The notes: generated by a model not told the origin, from the letters alone. Shown: positions 17,258-26,676, numbered from the stretch's first letter. The stretch: 64,000 nucleotides of DNA from Sinomicrobium oceani (GCF_900119185.1 NZ_FPJE01000003.1:186001-250000), one strand, 5' to 3'. Program-made: numbers and translations.

Positions 17258-18267
17258 GTAGTAAGCTGTTCTTTGTAATTGTCCAGGAGTTCGCGGAATT
17301 TTGCAATGGTTTCCTCCATGGAGAGATCGCTTCTTCCCCCCGCGGCATTGATATGTCCTCCGCCGTTAAAGTGTTCGCGGGCTACCTCGTTTACCGAGAA
17401 ATCACCTACCGAACGCAGGGAGATCTTGATAAAATCTTCTTGTGTATCCGCTATGAAAATAACCGAGAAACGTACATCTTTGAGCGATAGCCCATAGTTT
17501 ACAAAACCTTCCGTATCTCCTTTTTTAAAGCCGAATTGTTCCAGTTCGCTTCTGCTCAGGGTAATGTAAACCGTATTGTATTCTTCCAGTAAAACCAGGT
17601 TTTTCAGGGCACATCCGAGCAAATGCAGACGACTCAGTCCATTGGTGTCGTATACGGCACTGTGAATATCCGAATTTTCTGCTCCGCGGTCCATGAGGTC
17701 CGCAACTACCCGGTGTGTGATACTGGTTGTAGAAGGGAAACGAAAAGAACCTGAGTCGGTCATGATCCCGGTGTATAAACAGGTGGCAATATTCTTGTCG
17801 ATCTTATTCCGGTGCCCGAGGGTGTCGATAAAATGATAAATCATTTCACAGGTCGACCCCATCTTCGGATCGGAGTACACATAGGTGGCATAGTCATCCG
17901 GTTGCTCGTGGTGATCGATCATGACAAAAGCAGCTTCGCTTTTTTTCAGGGTGGGTTTCATGTCTTCTACCCGGTCCAGGGCGTTGAAATCGAGCGTAAA
18001 AATAAGATCGGCATTTTCGATCAGGCTTTTGGCTGCTTTTCTTTTGGAATCGAACTTAAGCACACTTTCACTTCCGGGCATCCACTTCAGGAAATCCGGA
18101 TATTCGTTGGGCGAAATAACCACGGCGTTATGACCGAGGATATTGAGGTAGTGATATACGGCCAATGCCGCACCGATAGCATCGCCATCCGGGTTTTTGT
18201 GCGGTACGATTACGATGTTCTTGGGCGAGGCAAGCACCTCGCCGAGCTCTTGTATGTTTGTATTCAT
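17254..18267 (-). CDS. nrnA: DHH-family phosphoesterase, NrnA-type
   Basis: The 337-residue protein has the DHH core: HKNPDGDAIGAALAVYH (about 22-38), LIFTLDFNALDRV, IDHHEQP (the DHH motif) and the C-terminal DHHA1 motif FNGGGHINAAGG. NrnA-type enzymes degrade very short RNA oligonucleotides and dephosphorylate 3'-phosphoadenosine 5'-phosphate. It is cytosolic and manganese dependent. It is the upstream partner of gldI, a conserved arrangement in flavobacteria as I remember it. Confidence 0.88.
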   Translation of the reverse strand: MNTNIQELGEVLASPKNIVIVPHKNPDGDAIGAALAVYHYLNILGHNAVVISPNEYPDFLKWMPGSESVLKFDSKRKAAKSLIENADLIFTLDFNALDRVEDMKPTLKKSEAAFVMIDHHEQPDDYATYVYSDPKMGSTCEMIYHFIDTLGHRNKIDKNIATCLYTGIMTDSGSFRFPSTTSITHRVVADLMDRGAENSDIHSAVYDTNGLSRLHLLGCALKNLVLLEEYNTVYITLSRSELEQFGFKKGDTEGFVNYGLSLKDVRFSVIFIADTQEDFIKISLRSVGDFSVNEVAREHFNGGGHINAAGGRSDLSMEETIAKFRELLDNYKEQLTT

Positions 18268-18350
18268 AAGGGGCTAAGATACGATTTATACTGATTTGGT
18301 TCTTTTTAATTCTGTAATGAAATTTTCACATTCTTCTGTCTTTACAGCTG

Positions 18351-18358
18351 CAAAGATA
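18351..18358 (-). promoter_or_regulatory. -7 promoter element for nrnA-gldI
   Basis: The minus strand reads TATCTTTG, a perfect TAnnTTTG element, about 85 bases upstream of the nrnA-type start codon. No clear -33 TTTG is visible. Confidence 0.5.
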
Positions 18359-18436
18359 CGTTATACGATACACCGGGATGTTTTTACCGGAAAATCCGGG
18401 TTTGGGATTGTCCGGAGGAGAACGGAAGTCATATTT

Positions 18437-19297
18437 TTAATATATATCCGGAGTGCCGGCCCTGAGCGATGTTACTATTTTGACACATTCTACCGCTTCT
18501 TTGACATCGTGTACCCGGAGTATATGCGTGCCTTTAAGCAGTGCCACCGTGTTCAGGGAGGAGGTGCCGTTCAGCGCTTCCGGAGGCGTAATGCCCAGAA
18601 GTTTGTACACCATGGATTTTCGGCTTATTCCCGTAAGTACCGGAAGTCCGAGGCGATGTAACAGTTCCAGTTTATTCATGAGTTCGTAGTTGTGCTCCAG
18701 GGTCTTTGCAAAACCAAACCCGGGATCGATAATAATATCGTTGATCCCTGAATTTCGGGCCTCTGCGATTTTTTCGGAGAAATAATAAATAACCTCCCTG
18801 GTAATATCCGTGTATTGCGGGGCTTGTTGCATATTCTGGGGAGTGCCTTTCATGTGCATCATAATATAAGGAACCTGTAAACCGGCTACAGCAGGGATCA
18901 TTTGGTCGTCAAGGTTTCCGGCCGAGATGTCGTTGATCATAGCTGCTCCTTCTTCTACACAGGCCCGGGCAACGTTGGCCCGAAAGGTATCTGTCGATAT
19001 CAGGATTTCCGGAAATTCCCGGACCAGCATGGCAACTACGGGGACAATGCGCCGAAGCTCTTGATCCTCACTGATATGTGCCGCCCCGGGACGGGAACTG
19101 TAGGCCCCGATATCTATAAAATCCGCACCTGCGTTCAACATTTTTTCCGTACGGCGAAGTATATCATCCCGGTCTTTATACTGCCCGCCGTCATAAAAGG
19201 AATCCGGGGTAATGTTCAGGATGCCCATGACCCTGGGCGTAGAAAGATCGATCAGTTTCCCTCTGCAATTTATGGTTATCGGTTTTCCGGTGTTCAT
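18437..19297 (-). CDS. folP: Dihydropteroate synthase
   Basis: The 286-residue enzyme joins p-aminobenzoate to the pterin diphosphate in folate synthesis. Motifs are GILNITPDSFYDGG (about residues 23-36), DIGAYSSRPGA, NDISAG, DPGFGFAKTLEHN and GISRKSMV. I use the ATG at 19297. An upstream GTG at 19321 would add eight residues with no family support. It is the first gene of the minus-strand run folP, nrnA-type, gldI, isomerase and is divergent from the DUF1599 gene. Confidence 0.95.
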   Translation of the reverse strand: MNTGKPITINCRGKLIDLSTPRVMGILNITPDSFYDGGQYKDRDDILRRTEKMLNAGADFIDIGAYSSRPGAAHISEDQELRRIVPVVAMLVREFPEILISTDTFRANVARACVEEGAAMINDISAGNLDDQMIPAVAGLQVPYIMMHMKGTPQNMQQAPQYTDITREVIYYFSEKIAEARNSGINDIIIDPGFGFAKTLEHNYELMNKLELLHRLGLPVLTGISRKSMVYKLLGITPPEALNGTSSLNTVALLKGTHILRVHDVKEAVECVKIVTSLRAGTPDIY

Positions 19298-19520
19298 TCG
19301 TGTTGTATTTTTAGCGGGCACTAACCCGCAGGTGGAGTACTATGCGTTTGTTTTACGGCTGCCTTCGGTTTATATCCATACGTTACTTTATTCCTGAAAG
19401 GAAGAAGCAAATATCAAAAAAATATCCCGTCTCCTTTGCCGGGAATAAGACGAAATTTCCGGCCGGGAGTTGAGCAATTCAAAAAATTAAGCGAAATTTA
19501 CCCAAAATACAATCAAAAGC

Positions 19521-20057
19521 ATGCACGATACCTCAAAACAATACGACGAAGTTATAGCGACGTGTCGGGAGTTGTTCGTTAATAAAATGAAAGATTACGG
19601 AAGTGCGTGGCGTATATTACGCCTGCCTTCGCTTACCGATCAGATATTTATCAAAGCCCAGAGAATACGAAGTTTACAGGAAAAGAAGACCCGGAAAGTA
19701 GAAGAAGGAGAAGCCTCTGAGTTTATCGGGATCATCAACTATTCGGTCATGGCCCTTATCCAGATCGACAGGGGGATTGCCGACCAGCCGGATCTCGGTA
19801 CGGAGGATGCTGCTGCACTTTACGACGAGAAGATAGCAGAGACCAAAAATCTTATGGAAGCCAAAAATCACGACTATGGCGAAGCGTGGCGCGATATGCG
19901 CGTAAGTTCCCTGACCGACCTGATCCTGCAGAAACTTCTCAGGGTCAAGCAGATCGAGGATAATAAGGGGAAAACCCTGGTGAGTGAAGGGATAGGTGCC
20001 AATTATCAGGATATGATAAACTATGCGGTATTTGCATTGATCCTGTTAAGGGAATAG
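19521..20057 (+). CDS. DUF1599-family protein
   Basis: The 178-residue protein contains two copies of one module: KMKDYGSAWRILRLPSLTDQIF with KAQRIRSL, and NHDYGEAWRDMRVSSLTDLIL with KLLRVKQI, each followed by an all-helical segment ending in INYSVMALI or INYAVFALI. This is the duplicated DUF1599 arrangement known in Bacteroidetes. The function is unknown; similar helical modules resemble small nucleotide pyrophosphohydrolases, which is only a guess. Its place between folP and the BT_3928-like gene is conserved in related genomes as far as I recall. Confidence 0.85.
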   Translation: MHDTSKQYDEVIATCRELFVNKMKDYGSAWRILRLPSLTDQIFIKAQRIRSLQEKKTRKVEEGEASEFIGIINYSVMALIQIDRGIADQPDLGTEDAAALYDEKIAETKNLMEAKNHDYGEAWRDMRVSSLTDLILQKLLRVKQIEDNKGKTLVSEGIGANYQDMINYAVFALILLRE

Positions 20058-20163
20058 CCCTGATGTACGTAGCAGTGCTGTGAAAAGAATGACATCAACA
20101 CGTGTTTTATTCCGGAAAAATGCGTGCTACTATTTGCACACGACTTAATATGAATTTGTCAGC

Positions 20164-21261
20164 ATGAAATACATAGTAAATTTTTCCAGGACCGTAGTCG
20201 GTATCCTGTTTATCATCAGCGGAGCAATAAAGTTGAACGATCCGGTAGGATTTTCCTTTAAGCTTGAGGAATATTTTGGCGCAGATGTGCTCAATCTGCC
20301 CTTTTTAACCCCGTATGCACTCGGTATAGCACTTTTTCTTGTTGTTTTTGAAGTGCTGCTCGGTGTGATGCTGTTATTGGGGTACAAAAGGAAGTTTACG
20401 GTATGGAGCCTGTTTCTTATGATCGTCTTTTTTACATTTCTGACGTTCTATTCGGCTTACTTCAATAAGGTGACGGATTGCGGATGTTTCGGGGATGCGG
20501 TGAAGCTTACACCATGGGAATCTTTTACCAAAGACGTTATTCTGTTGTTTTTGATACTGCTACTCTTTGCCGGGCAAAGGTATATCCGTCCTTTTCCATC
20601 GGGTAAAGTCGGCCTGGCAGGTACTGTAATAGCCCTTTTGGCCTGCGTACTATATGCCAATCATGTCCTCAATCATCTACCGGTAGTGGATTTCCGGCCG
20701 TATAAAATAGGTGCGAATATTGAGGAAGGGATGATTGTGCCGGAAGGAGCTCCGAAGCCTGTTTATGAATATTCCTGGAAGTTTCGTGTAGACGGTGAGG
20801 AAAAAATAATTAAGACAACAGGCGAATACCCTTCGGTAGACGGGGAATTTATAGATGTGGAAACTGAAGAAATACAAAAGGGTTACGAACCTCCGATACA
20901 CGATTTTACCATAGAGCAGGAGGGAGAGGATTTTACGGAAGAGATGCTGTCTGAAGATAAATTGGTTATGGTTATAGCCTACGATCTCAGGAAATCCAGT
21001 GCAGAAGGGTTGCAAAAAATAAAGGAAGCTACGGATCGGGCTGTTGCAGACGGGTATAAAGTTATAGGAATGTCTGCCTCGGATAGCAGGGTAACACAGC
21101 CTGTCATTGACCAATACAAGCTGGACTTCCCGTTTTACTTTACGGATGCTACCACACTCAAGACCATAGTAAGGTCTAATCCGGGGATACTGAAACTCCA
21201 CAGCGGAACTATCGTTCAAAAATTGCATTTTAACGATGCTGAAGACCTCGAAACCAGGTAA
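20164..21261 (+). CDS. DoxX/MauE-like membrane protein, BT_3928 family
   Basis: The 365-residue protein has four or five membrane helices in residues 1-165 (VGILFIISGAIKLNDPVGFS at the front, then LFLVVFEVLLGVMLLLGY, FLMIVFFTFLTFYSAYF, a VTDCGCFGDA loop, and FTKDVILLFLILLLFAG) and a soluble C-terminal region (about 185-365) resembling a thioredoxin-like fold without a CxxC. The CGCFGD motif is characteristic of MauE/DoxX proteins that pass electrons to periplasmic thiol proteins. The next gene is a TlpA-like thioredoxin, which fits. Confidence 0.85.
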   Translation: MKYIVNFSRTVVGILFIISGAIKLNDPVGFSFKLEEYFGADVLNLPFLTPYALGIALFLVVFEVLLGVMLLLGYKRKFTVWSLFLMIVFFTFLTFYSAYFNKVTDCGCFGDAVKLTPWESFTKDVILLFLILLLFAGQRYIRPFPSGKVGLAGTVIALLACVLYANHVLNHLPVVDFRPYKIGANIEEGMIVPEGAPKPVYEYSWKFRVDGEEKIIKTTGEYPSVDGEFIDVETEEIQKGYEPPIHDFTIEQEGEDFTEEMLSEDKLVMVIAYDLRKSSAEGLQKIKEATDRAVADGYKVIGMSASDSRVTQPVIDQYKLDFPFYFTDATTLKTIVRSNPGILKLHSGTIVQKLHFNDAEDLETR

Positions 21262-21408
21262 AATATGAACGGGTCTGAAATATTATATTAACTTTGTAAG
21301 GTTGCCTTAAGGTCACAGGATATAAACGCTCCGCCGTGAAGAAAAGGCAGCTTATTTTACGGGATGCGGCTGGAGATACCGCATGCCGGACGACAAACAA
21401 AAACTGCT

Positions 21409-21912
21409 ATGAAAAAGAAGATTATGGTCGTACTCTTTACGGCCTTTACTGTGGTGCTCTCTGCCCAGACCCGTGAATTTTCCGGGGAAGCCCTGACCGA
21501 TGTGTTTCTTACGACGGCAGGCAAGGACATAACGCTTTCCGAGATCCTTGAAGCCAACAAGGGGAAGACCCTTTTTATCGACATATGGGCCTCCTGGTGT
21601 AAGGATTGTATAGAAAGTGTCCCGAAATTAAAAACACTACACGAAAAGTACGAAGATGTAACCTTTGTTTTTTTGTCCCTGGATCGCAGTGTGGAAGGCT
21701 GGGAAAAAGGCCTTGCAAAATACGAACTCAACTACGGGCAGCACTATTATATCAAAGCGGGATGGAAAGGAAGTCCGTTTTGCAAATCGATAAAACTCGA
21801 TTGGATACCCCGCTACCTCGTAGTAAACCCGGAAGGGAAAATAGAACTCTTCAAAGCTATTGAAACTGACGATACACAATTAATAAATACCTTAAACCAA
21901 ACCATACAATGA
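21409..21912 (+). CDS. TlpA-like periplasmic thioredoxin
   Basis: The 167-residue protein starts with a signal peptide (MKKKIMVVLFTAFTVVLSAQ) when translated from 21409. The longer frame from 21364 would put it behind 15 extra residues, so I reject that start. The mature domain has FIDIWASWCKDCIESVPKL, with the redox motif CKDC, and the cis-Pro region WIPRYLVV. It would reduce or oxidise periplasmic thiols with the preceding membrane protein. Its stop overlaps the tpiA start (ATGA). A TAACTTTG element at 21289-21296 could be its own promoter. Confidence 0.88.
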   Translation: MKKKIMVVLFTAFTVVLSAQTREFSGEALTDVFLTTAGKDITLSEILEANKGKTLFIDIWASWCKDCIESVPKLKTLHEKYEDVTFVFLSLDRSVEGWEKGLAKYELNYGQHYYIKAGWKGSPFCKSIKLDWIPRYLVVNPEGKIELFKAIETDDTQLINTLNQTIQ

Positions 21913-22664
21913 GAAAAAAAATTGTTGCCGGAAACTGGAAAATGAATAACGATTTAGGACAAACCGAAGAATTATTGTCCAAACTTCTCAAAAAAATGCC
22001 CGATACCGAAGCTGAGGTGATGGTGGCACCTGCCTTTACCAATCTCAGGGTGGCTTTCGATACGTTGAGCCAAAGCCCTGTGGAAGTTATTGCGCAGAAT
22101 ATGCACTTTGCGGAAAACGGAGCATATACCGGTGAGGTATCTGCAGAGATGTTAAAAAGTGTGGGAATTCAGACCGTTATTCTCGGACACTCCGAAAGAA
22201 GAGCATACTTCAATGAGACCGATGAGACCCTGGCCAAAAAGGTAGATACGGCATTGCAGCACGATATGACCATAGTGTTCTGTTTTGGTGAAGAACTCGA
22301 AGACCGTAAGGCAGGTAAACACTTTGACCTGGTAGAAAGTCAGCTGAAAAAAGCCCTGTTTCATCTCAAAGCTTCTGCGTGGAAGAGTATCGTGTTGGCT
22401 TACGAACCGGTATGGGCTATCGGAACCGGGGAAACTGCTTCTCCCGAACAGGCACAGGAAATGCATAAGTTCATCCGGGAGACTATTGCTTCCAATTACA
22501 GCGAGAAAGTAGCGGACGGAGTATCTATCCTTTACGGAGGAAGTGTAAAACCGGATAATGCCAAGGAAATTTTCTCTCAGCCCGATGTAGATGGAGGACT
22601 TATCGGAGGGGCATCTCTGAAAGCCAAGGATTTTATCTCGATTATAGAAGCTGTACAGGCTTAA
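21909..22664 (+). CDS. tpiA: Triosephosphate isomerase
   Basis: The 251-residue glycolytic enzyme interconverts dihydroxyacetone phosphate and glyceraldehyde 3-phosphate. Landmarks are AGNWKMN at the start (catalytic Lys), ILGHSERR (catalytic His), VLAYEPVWAIGTGETASPEQA (catalytic Glu and flexible loop) and ILYGGSVKPDNA. It is full length. Its start overlaps the stop of the thioredoxin gene, and a terminator follows. Confidence 0.97.
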   Translation: MRKKIVAGNWKMNNDLGQTEELLSKLLKKMPDTEAEVMVAPAFTNLRVAFDTLSQSPVEVIAQNMHFAENGAYTGEVSAEMLKSVGIQTVILGHSERRAYFNETDETLAKKVDTALQHDMTIVFCFGEELEDRKAGKHFDLVESQLKKALFHLKASAWKSIVLAYEPVWAIGTGETASPEQAQEMHKFIRETIASNYSEKVADGVSILYGGSVKPDNAKEIFSQPDVDGGLIGGASLKAKDFISIIEAVQA

Positions 22665-22696
22665 CCTCCCTGGAGAAATCAGTACTAATATACCAT

Positions 22697-22727
22697 GCTG
22701 CCTAAAAACTTTAGGTGGCTTTTTTTA
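22697..22727 (+). terminator. Rho-independent terminator after tpiA
   Basis: CCTAAA-AAC-TTTAGG forms a perfect six-pair core extended by four further pairs (two G-T), followed by seven T bases. Confidence 0.85.
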
Positions 22728-22815
22728 TAATATGAAGTGTTGCCCCTGCGGAGTATATGGAACCGCCGGGTGGCATAACGTTTACGGAACCGGAATTCTT
22801 AAATCTGCGGATAGA

Positions 22816-22850
22816 TTTGTACTGTGTTTGAAGAAGCCGTTGTATTTTTG
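22816..22850 (+). promoter_or_regulatory. Promoter of prmA
   Basis: TTTG at 22816-22819 and TATTTTTG at 22843-22850 are 23 bases apart, as in flavobacterial promoters. The position places the transcript start after any ATG upstream of 22872, supporting the chosen prmA start. Confidence 0.6.
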
Positions 22851-22871
22851 CGGTCAAATGAAAAAAAACGG

Positions 22872-23714
22872 ATGGATATACTGTATATAGCTTGTGACTT
22901 TAAGGTAAAGCCGGTACAACCCGGAACGGAGATCCTTATTGCGGAATTGGGAGAAGCCGGATTTGAGAGTTTTGTGGAAAACGAAGAGGGGGTGATCGCC
23001 TACATTCCCAAGAGTGAATGGAAAGCTTCCTGTCTCGATGATATATATATCCTTCAAAGCGGAGAATTTGAAGTTACCTGCAAAACAGAAGAAATAGCCC
23101 AGGTCAACTGGAATGAAGAATGGGAAAAGAATTTTCAGCCCATAGCGGTGGATGGTGTTTGTACGGTCCGTGCTCCTTTTCACGAAGTGCCTTCCACCAG
23201 GTATGATATTATTATCGAACCCAAAATGAGTTTTGGTACCGGGCATCATGAAACGACGCACATGATGATCCAGCATCTGCTGAAGCTTGATCTGAAAGGG
23301 AAAAAGGTACTCGATATGGGGAGTGGTACCGGGGTGTTGGCGATACTTGCCGAAAAACGGGGTGCTGAGGCTGTTGATGCCGTAGATATCGATAATTGGT
23401 GCTATCTCAATGCACTCGAAAATGTGGAACGCAATCAATGTCGTGCTGTTTCCGTATTCGAAGGGGATGCCACTGTCCTTGAGGGTAGAACCTACGAAGT
23501 CATCATTGCAAATATCAACCGTAACATCCTGCTCGAAGATATACCGGTGTATGTGTCCTGTCTGCAACCTGGAGGAACACTGTTGTTGAGCGGTTTCTAC
23601 AAAGAAGATATGCCTGTTATCGAAGAACTCTGTGTGAAGTTTTCATTAAGTTTTGTAGAAAACCTCGAAAGAAATCGTTGGGTAGCCGTACAGTATAAAT
23701 ACGAAAACGTGTAA
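22872..23714 (+). CDS. prmA: Ribosomal protein L11 methyltransferase
   Basis: Starting at MDILYIACDFKV gives 280 residues, the usual Bacteroidetes length; an upstream ATG at 22824 lies inside the promoter. The N-terminal domain contains LIAELGEAGFESFVE. The methyltransferase domain has MSFGTGHHETTHMM (SAM and substrate region) and VLDMGSGTGVLAILAEKRGA (motif I), then VDAVDIDNWC and IIANINRNILLED (NxNR). It methylates L11 on the ribosome using SAM. It precedes clpS. Confidence 0.93.
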   Translation: MDILYIACDFKVKPVQPGTEILIAELGEAGFESFVENEEGVIAYIPKSEWKASCLDDIYILQSGEFEVTCKTEEIAQVNWNEEWEKNFQPIAVDGVCTVRAPFHEVPSTRYDIIIEPKMSFGTGHHETTHMMIQHLLKLDLKGKKVLDMGSGTGVLAILAEKRGAEAVDAVDIDNWCYLNALENVERNQCRAVSVFEGDATVLEGRTYEVIIANINRNILLEDIPVYVSCLQPGGTLLLSGFYKEDMPVIEELCVKFSLSFVENLERNRWVAVQYKYENV

Positions 23715-23852
23715 GTTTTTTATATAGAAAACCGGTGAAAGGTATCGAAAGCAAGGTCAAAGACATGGCTTGTAAAAGTTACGAAAGCGATGAGATGGCG
23801 GAAAGATTACAGGCTATGCGGACCAGACATGAACTTTGCAAATAATTTTGTT

Positions 23853-23860
23853 TAATTTTG
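23853..23860 (+). promoter_or_regulatory. -7 promoter element for clpS
   Basis: TAATTTTG occurs here, and a second copy occurs at 23843-23850. Both fit TAnnTTTG. The start codon chosen for clpS is about 34 bases downstream of the second. Confidence 0.45.
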
Positions 23861-23893
23861 TATAAGAGTGGTTTACATCTTATCTTTATAGCA

Positions 23894-24247
23894 ATGCATA
23901 CGAAAGAGAAAATATACGTGAAAGAGGATTTTTGTGCGGCTTTGAAAAAAACAGGACTTTTTATGACTTCCGGTCACGGAGAAACAGAGACTCTGGAAGA
24001 AGTTCTGGTCGAAGAGGACGTGCTGAAGCAAAATGAGATTGTACTGTATAACGATGATGTCAATACATTCGATTATGTTATAGAAACGCTGATCGATGTT
24101 TGTGATCATTCGCCGGAACAGGCAGAACAGTGCTCTATCATTGTGCACTACAAAGGAAAATGTACGGTTAAAACAGGTCCTTACGAAGATCTGAGACCCC
24201 GTTGCTCCATGTTGCTCGATGCGGGCCTGAGTGCGGAAATCGTATAA
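23894..24247 (+). CDS. clpS: ClpS, adaptor of the Clp protease
   Basis: The C-terminal 80 residues carry the ClpS core: NEIVLYNDDVNTFDYVIETLIDVC (substrate-binding Asn/Asp region), HSPEQAEQCSIIVHYKGKCTVKTG and RCSMLLDAGLSAEI. ClpS delivers N-end-rule substrates to ClpAP. Starting at MHTKEKIY gives 117 residues with a variable N-terminal extension. An alternative ATG at 23963 (MTSGHGETE) would give a 94-residue protein closer to the usual length. The ATG at 23858 overlaps the promoter element and is rejected. Confidence 0.93.
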   Translation: MHTKEKIYVKEDFCAALKKTGLFMTSGHGETETLEEVLVEEDVLKQNEIVLYNDDVNTFDYVIETLIDVCDHSPEQAEQCSIIVHYKGKCTVKTGPYEDLRPRCSMLLDAGLSAEIV

Positions 24248-24263
24248 AGACGTCTCCCGGGCT

Positions 24264-25295
24264 TTATTTTGTGTCCGGAGTTTGTAGTGCTTTAAACAAT
24301 CCGAATGCCTTGAACAGGTGAAACAGCCCTGGCAGAATGAGTACGGATCCGGCCAGAAGGGCATAAGCTATGGAGTTTATCACTGCTTCTCCTGCCATAT
24401 TCTCATAAATACTTACCGGCCCTTCCGTTGTGATGATCAACTCCGGAAAATTGGACTGAGCCCAGGCACCGAGCATCAGGAATACCTGTATGGCTACAAT
24501 AATCCTGATCAGTACTTTCTTCCCTTTGGAAAGATAGATCCAGATAGGAACAAGAAGTGAAGCAGCCAGTAGCACCAGGAATATGCTCAGTATATTGTCG
24601 AAAAAGTGATCGATAAAAACCTCCTCGGCATAAAAGCCATAACCGAAGATCAGCAGACTGCTTAGCGCTACGGATATATTGGCTTTTCTGGCCTTTCTGA
24701 TAAACAAACGCTGTTCTTCTCCCGAAGTTTCCCCGACCAGGAAGATCGCAGACAGGAAAGCGACAAGCGATGTGATAAAGATACCCATAAGCAGTGATGT
24801 GATATTAAACCAGGGCATGATATACGCTTCGGTGAAACTGTGATTTTCGATTTCCGATACCGGGATCAGTTTTCCTGCAATAAGAGCTCCTGCACTGATG
24901 CCCAGCAGAAACGGAGCGATGATACTGGAATATTGGAAAAGCTTGTTATATATGTTTTGCGACCCGTCTGTTACCGCATCGTAATGCCGGAAAACAAAAG
25001 CAGTCCCGCGAACCACAATACCGAAGAGCAGCAGTGTAAGCGGAATGTGAAGCTGGGTAGTAATAATGTAATAGTAGTTCGGAAAAGCGATCCACATGAT
25101 AACGATGACAATAATAAGCCATACGTGATTGGCTTCCCAGACGGGACCGATGATCTGATATGCTATTTTTTTGGTCACTTTTTTGTGTTCCCTTGACGAT
25201 AAAAGCTCCAGTATACCCACGCCAAAATCAGCTCCGCCGAAAATGAGGTAGAAGTATATGGCAACGAACAGAAATAGAAATACTACGACAGTCAT
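24264..25295 (-). CDS. cydB: Cytochrome bd oxidase subunit II
   Basis: The 343-residue membrane protein has about eight or nine helices and the usual CydB start with IYFYLIFGGADFGVGILELLS, then IAYQIIGPVWEANHVWLIIVIVIMWIAFP. It forms the bd-type quinol oxidase with CydA. This enzyme has high oxygen affinity and helps respiration at low oxygen. Its start overlaps the cydA stop by one base (TAATG). No cydX, cydC or cydD is visible here. Confidence 0.95.
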   Translation of the reverse strand: MTVVVFLFLFVAIYFYLIFGGADFGVGILELLSSREHKKVTKKIAYQIIGPVWEANHVWLIIVIVIMWIAFPNYYYIITTQLHIPLTLLLFGIVVRGTAFVFRHYDAVTDGSQNIYNKLFQYSSIIAPFLLGISAGALIAGKLIPVSEIENHSFTEAYIMPWFNITSLLMGIFITSLVAFLSAIFLVGETSGEEQRLFIRKARKANISVALSSLLIFGYGFYAEEVFIDHFFDNILSIFLVLLAASLLVPIWIYLSKGKKVLIRIIVAIQVFLMLGAWAQSNFPELIITTEGPVSIYENMAGEAVINSIAYALLAGSVLILPGLFHLFKAFGLFKALQTPDTK

Positions 25296-26602
25296 TACAG
25301 ATCATTTTGGCGGTTAAACACAGTAATTTGTCTTCCCATCAGCCAGCTGACGGCCAGTGCAAGTGCTATATAGAGGGCGATAAAAATGAAGAGGCTGTAT
25401 TCGATACCATCCATAGGGGTTACCGAGTCTTTAGTGCGCATGATATTATATATCACCCAGGGTTGGCGGCCTACTTCCGTAACGATCCAACCGGCTTCCA
25501 CGGCGATGAATCCCAACGGGGCGGCGATGGCAAATACCAGCCAGAACCAGCGTTTCCGTAACAGGGATTTCTTTCGGGTACTGATAAAAAATACGATGGC
25601 CAGCAGCGCGAGAATGGTGCCCAATCCCACCATCAGTTGAAAGGCATAATGTGTAATAGCCACCGGTGGAAGATCTTCCTCCGGAAAGTCGTTCAGTCCC
25701 TTGACTTCCGCATCAAAATCGCCGAAAGCGAGGAAAGAGAGCATTTTAGGGAGTTCGATTTTGTGTGTTACTTCTTTGCGTTCTTCATCGACAATTCCCC
25801 CGATGTATAGCGGAGCTCCCTTTTGCGTCTCGTAATGAGCCTCCAGGGCAGCCAGTTTTATCGGTTGCCTTACCGCGATATCCTTGGCCGAGATATCACC
25901 GCTTATGGGTTGTAAAAGTGCAGCTACGGCTCCGAAAGTGATGGCTATGGTAAAAGCTTTCCGGTGTGTGGCAATATTCCTCCTGAGGTATATCTGCCAG
26001 GCATGTATCCCGGCAACGGCAAAACCCGTTGCGGTAAAGGCGGCCAGGACCATGTGCAGGGCCTGTGAGAACCAGGCTTCGTTAAAGAAAGCTTTTACGG
26101 GATCTATATGGAGGAATTTCCCGTTGATATATTCGAACCCGGAAGGAGCATTCATCCAGCCATTTGCAGACACCACCAGAATACCTGAAGTTACCCCGGA
26201 AATACCGATGATAAGTCCTGTAAACCAGTGAAACCACTGGTTTTTTATTTTTTTCCATCCGTAGAGGTAGAAACCGAGTGCGATGGCTTCTACAAAGAAA
26301 GCCGCTCCTTCGAGAGAAAACGGCATTCCTATTATCGGTCCGGCATGAAGCATAAATTTCGGCCAGAGCAGCCCGAGTTCAAAAGACAATATGGTTCCCG
26401 ATACGGCCCCGGTAACAAAGAAAATAGCCACGCCTTTCTGCCAGGCCTTGGTGAGCGACAGATAGGCCTTGTCTTTTGTCTTTAACCATTTGTAGTGCGA
26501 TACTACCATAAAGAACGGCATGACCATGCCTATACAGGCAAAAACAATGTGAAAGATCATTGAAACGGCCATTTGCAAACGGGCTGCATCGAGTGTTTCC
26601 AT
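25295..26602 (-). CDS. cydA: Cytochrome bd oxidase subunit I
   Basis: I use the ATG at 26602 (METLDAARLQMAVSM, 435 residues). The ATG at 26623 would lie inside the promoter element. Landmarks are the N-terminal region with haem-ligand His near residue 18 (MIFHIVFACIGMVMPFFMV), QALHMVLAAFTATGFAVAGIHAW with a conserved His, and VTEVGRQPWVIY near the C-terminus (the GRQPW motif). CydA carries the haems and the quinol site. Length suggests the short form of the Q loop common in Bacteroidetes. Confidence 0.95.
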   Translation of the reverse strand: METLDAARLQMAVSMIFHIVFACIGMVMPFFMVVSHYKWLKTKDKAYLSLTKAWQKGVAIFFVTGAVSGTILSFELGLLWPKFMLHAGPIIGMPFSLEGAAFFVEAIALGFYLYGWKKIKNQWFHWFTGLIIGISGVTSGILVVSANGWMNAPSGFEYINGKFLHIDPVKAFFNEAWFSQALHMVLAAFTATGFAVAGIHAWQIYLRRNIATHRKAFTIAITFGAVAALLQPISGDISAKDIAVRQPIKLAALEAHYETQKGAPLYIGGIVDEERKEVTHKIELPKMLSFLAFGDFDAEVKGLNDFPEEDLPPVAITHYAFQLMVGLGTILALLAIVFFISTRKKSLLRKRWFWLVFAIAAPLGFIAVEAGWIVTEVGRQPWVIYNIMRTKDSVTPMDGIEYSLFIFIALYIALALAVSWLMGRQITVFNRQNDL

Positions 26603-26620
26603 AGGAGGGAATTTACCATA

Positions 26621-26628
26621 CAAATTTA
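26621..26628 (-). promoter_or_regulatory. -7 promoter element for cydAB
   Basis: The minus strand reads TAAATTTG, matching TAnnTTTG, about 20 bases upstream of the cydA start. No clear -33 element is seen. Confidence 0.5.
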
Positions 26629-26676
26629 CGGTTTTGCATGTATAATTCCCCCGGAAATGTGTTAAAGATCCCCGTT

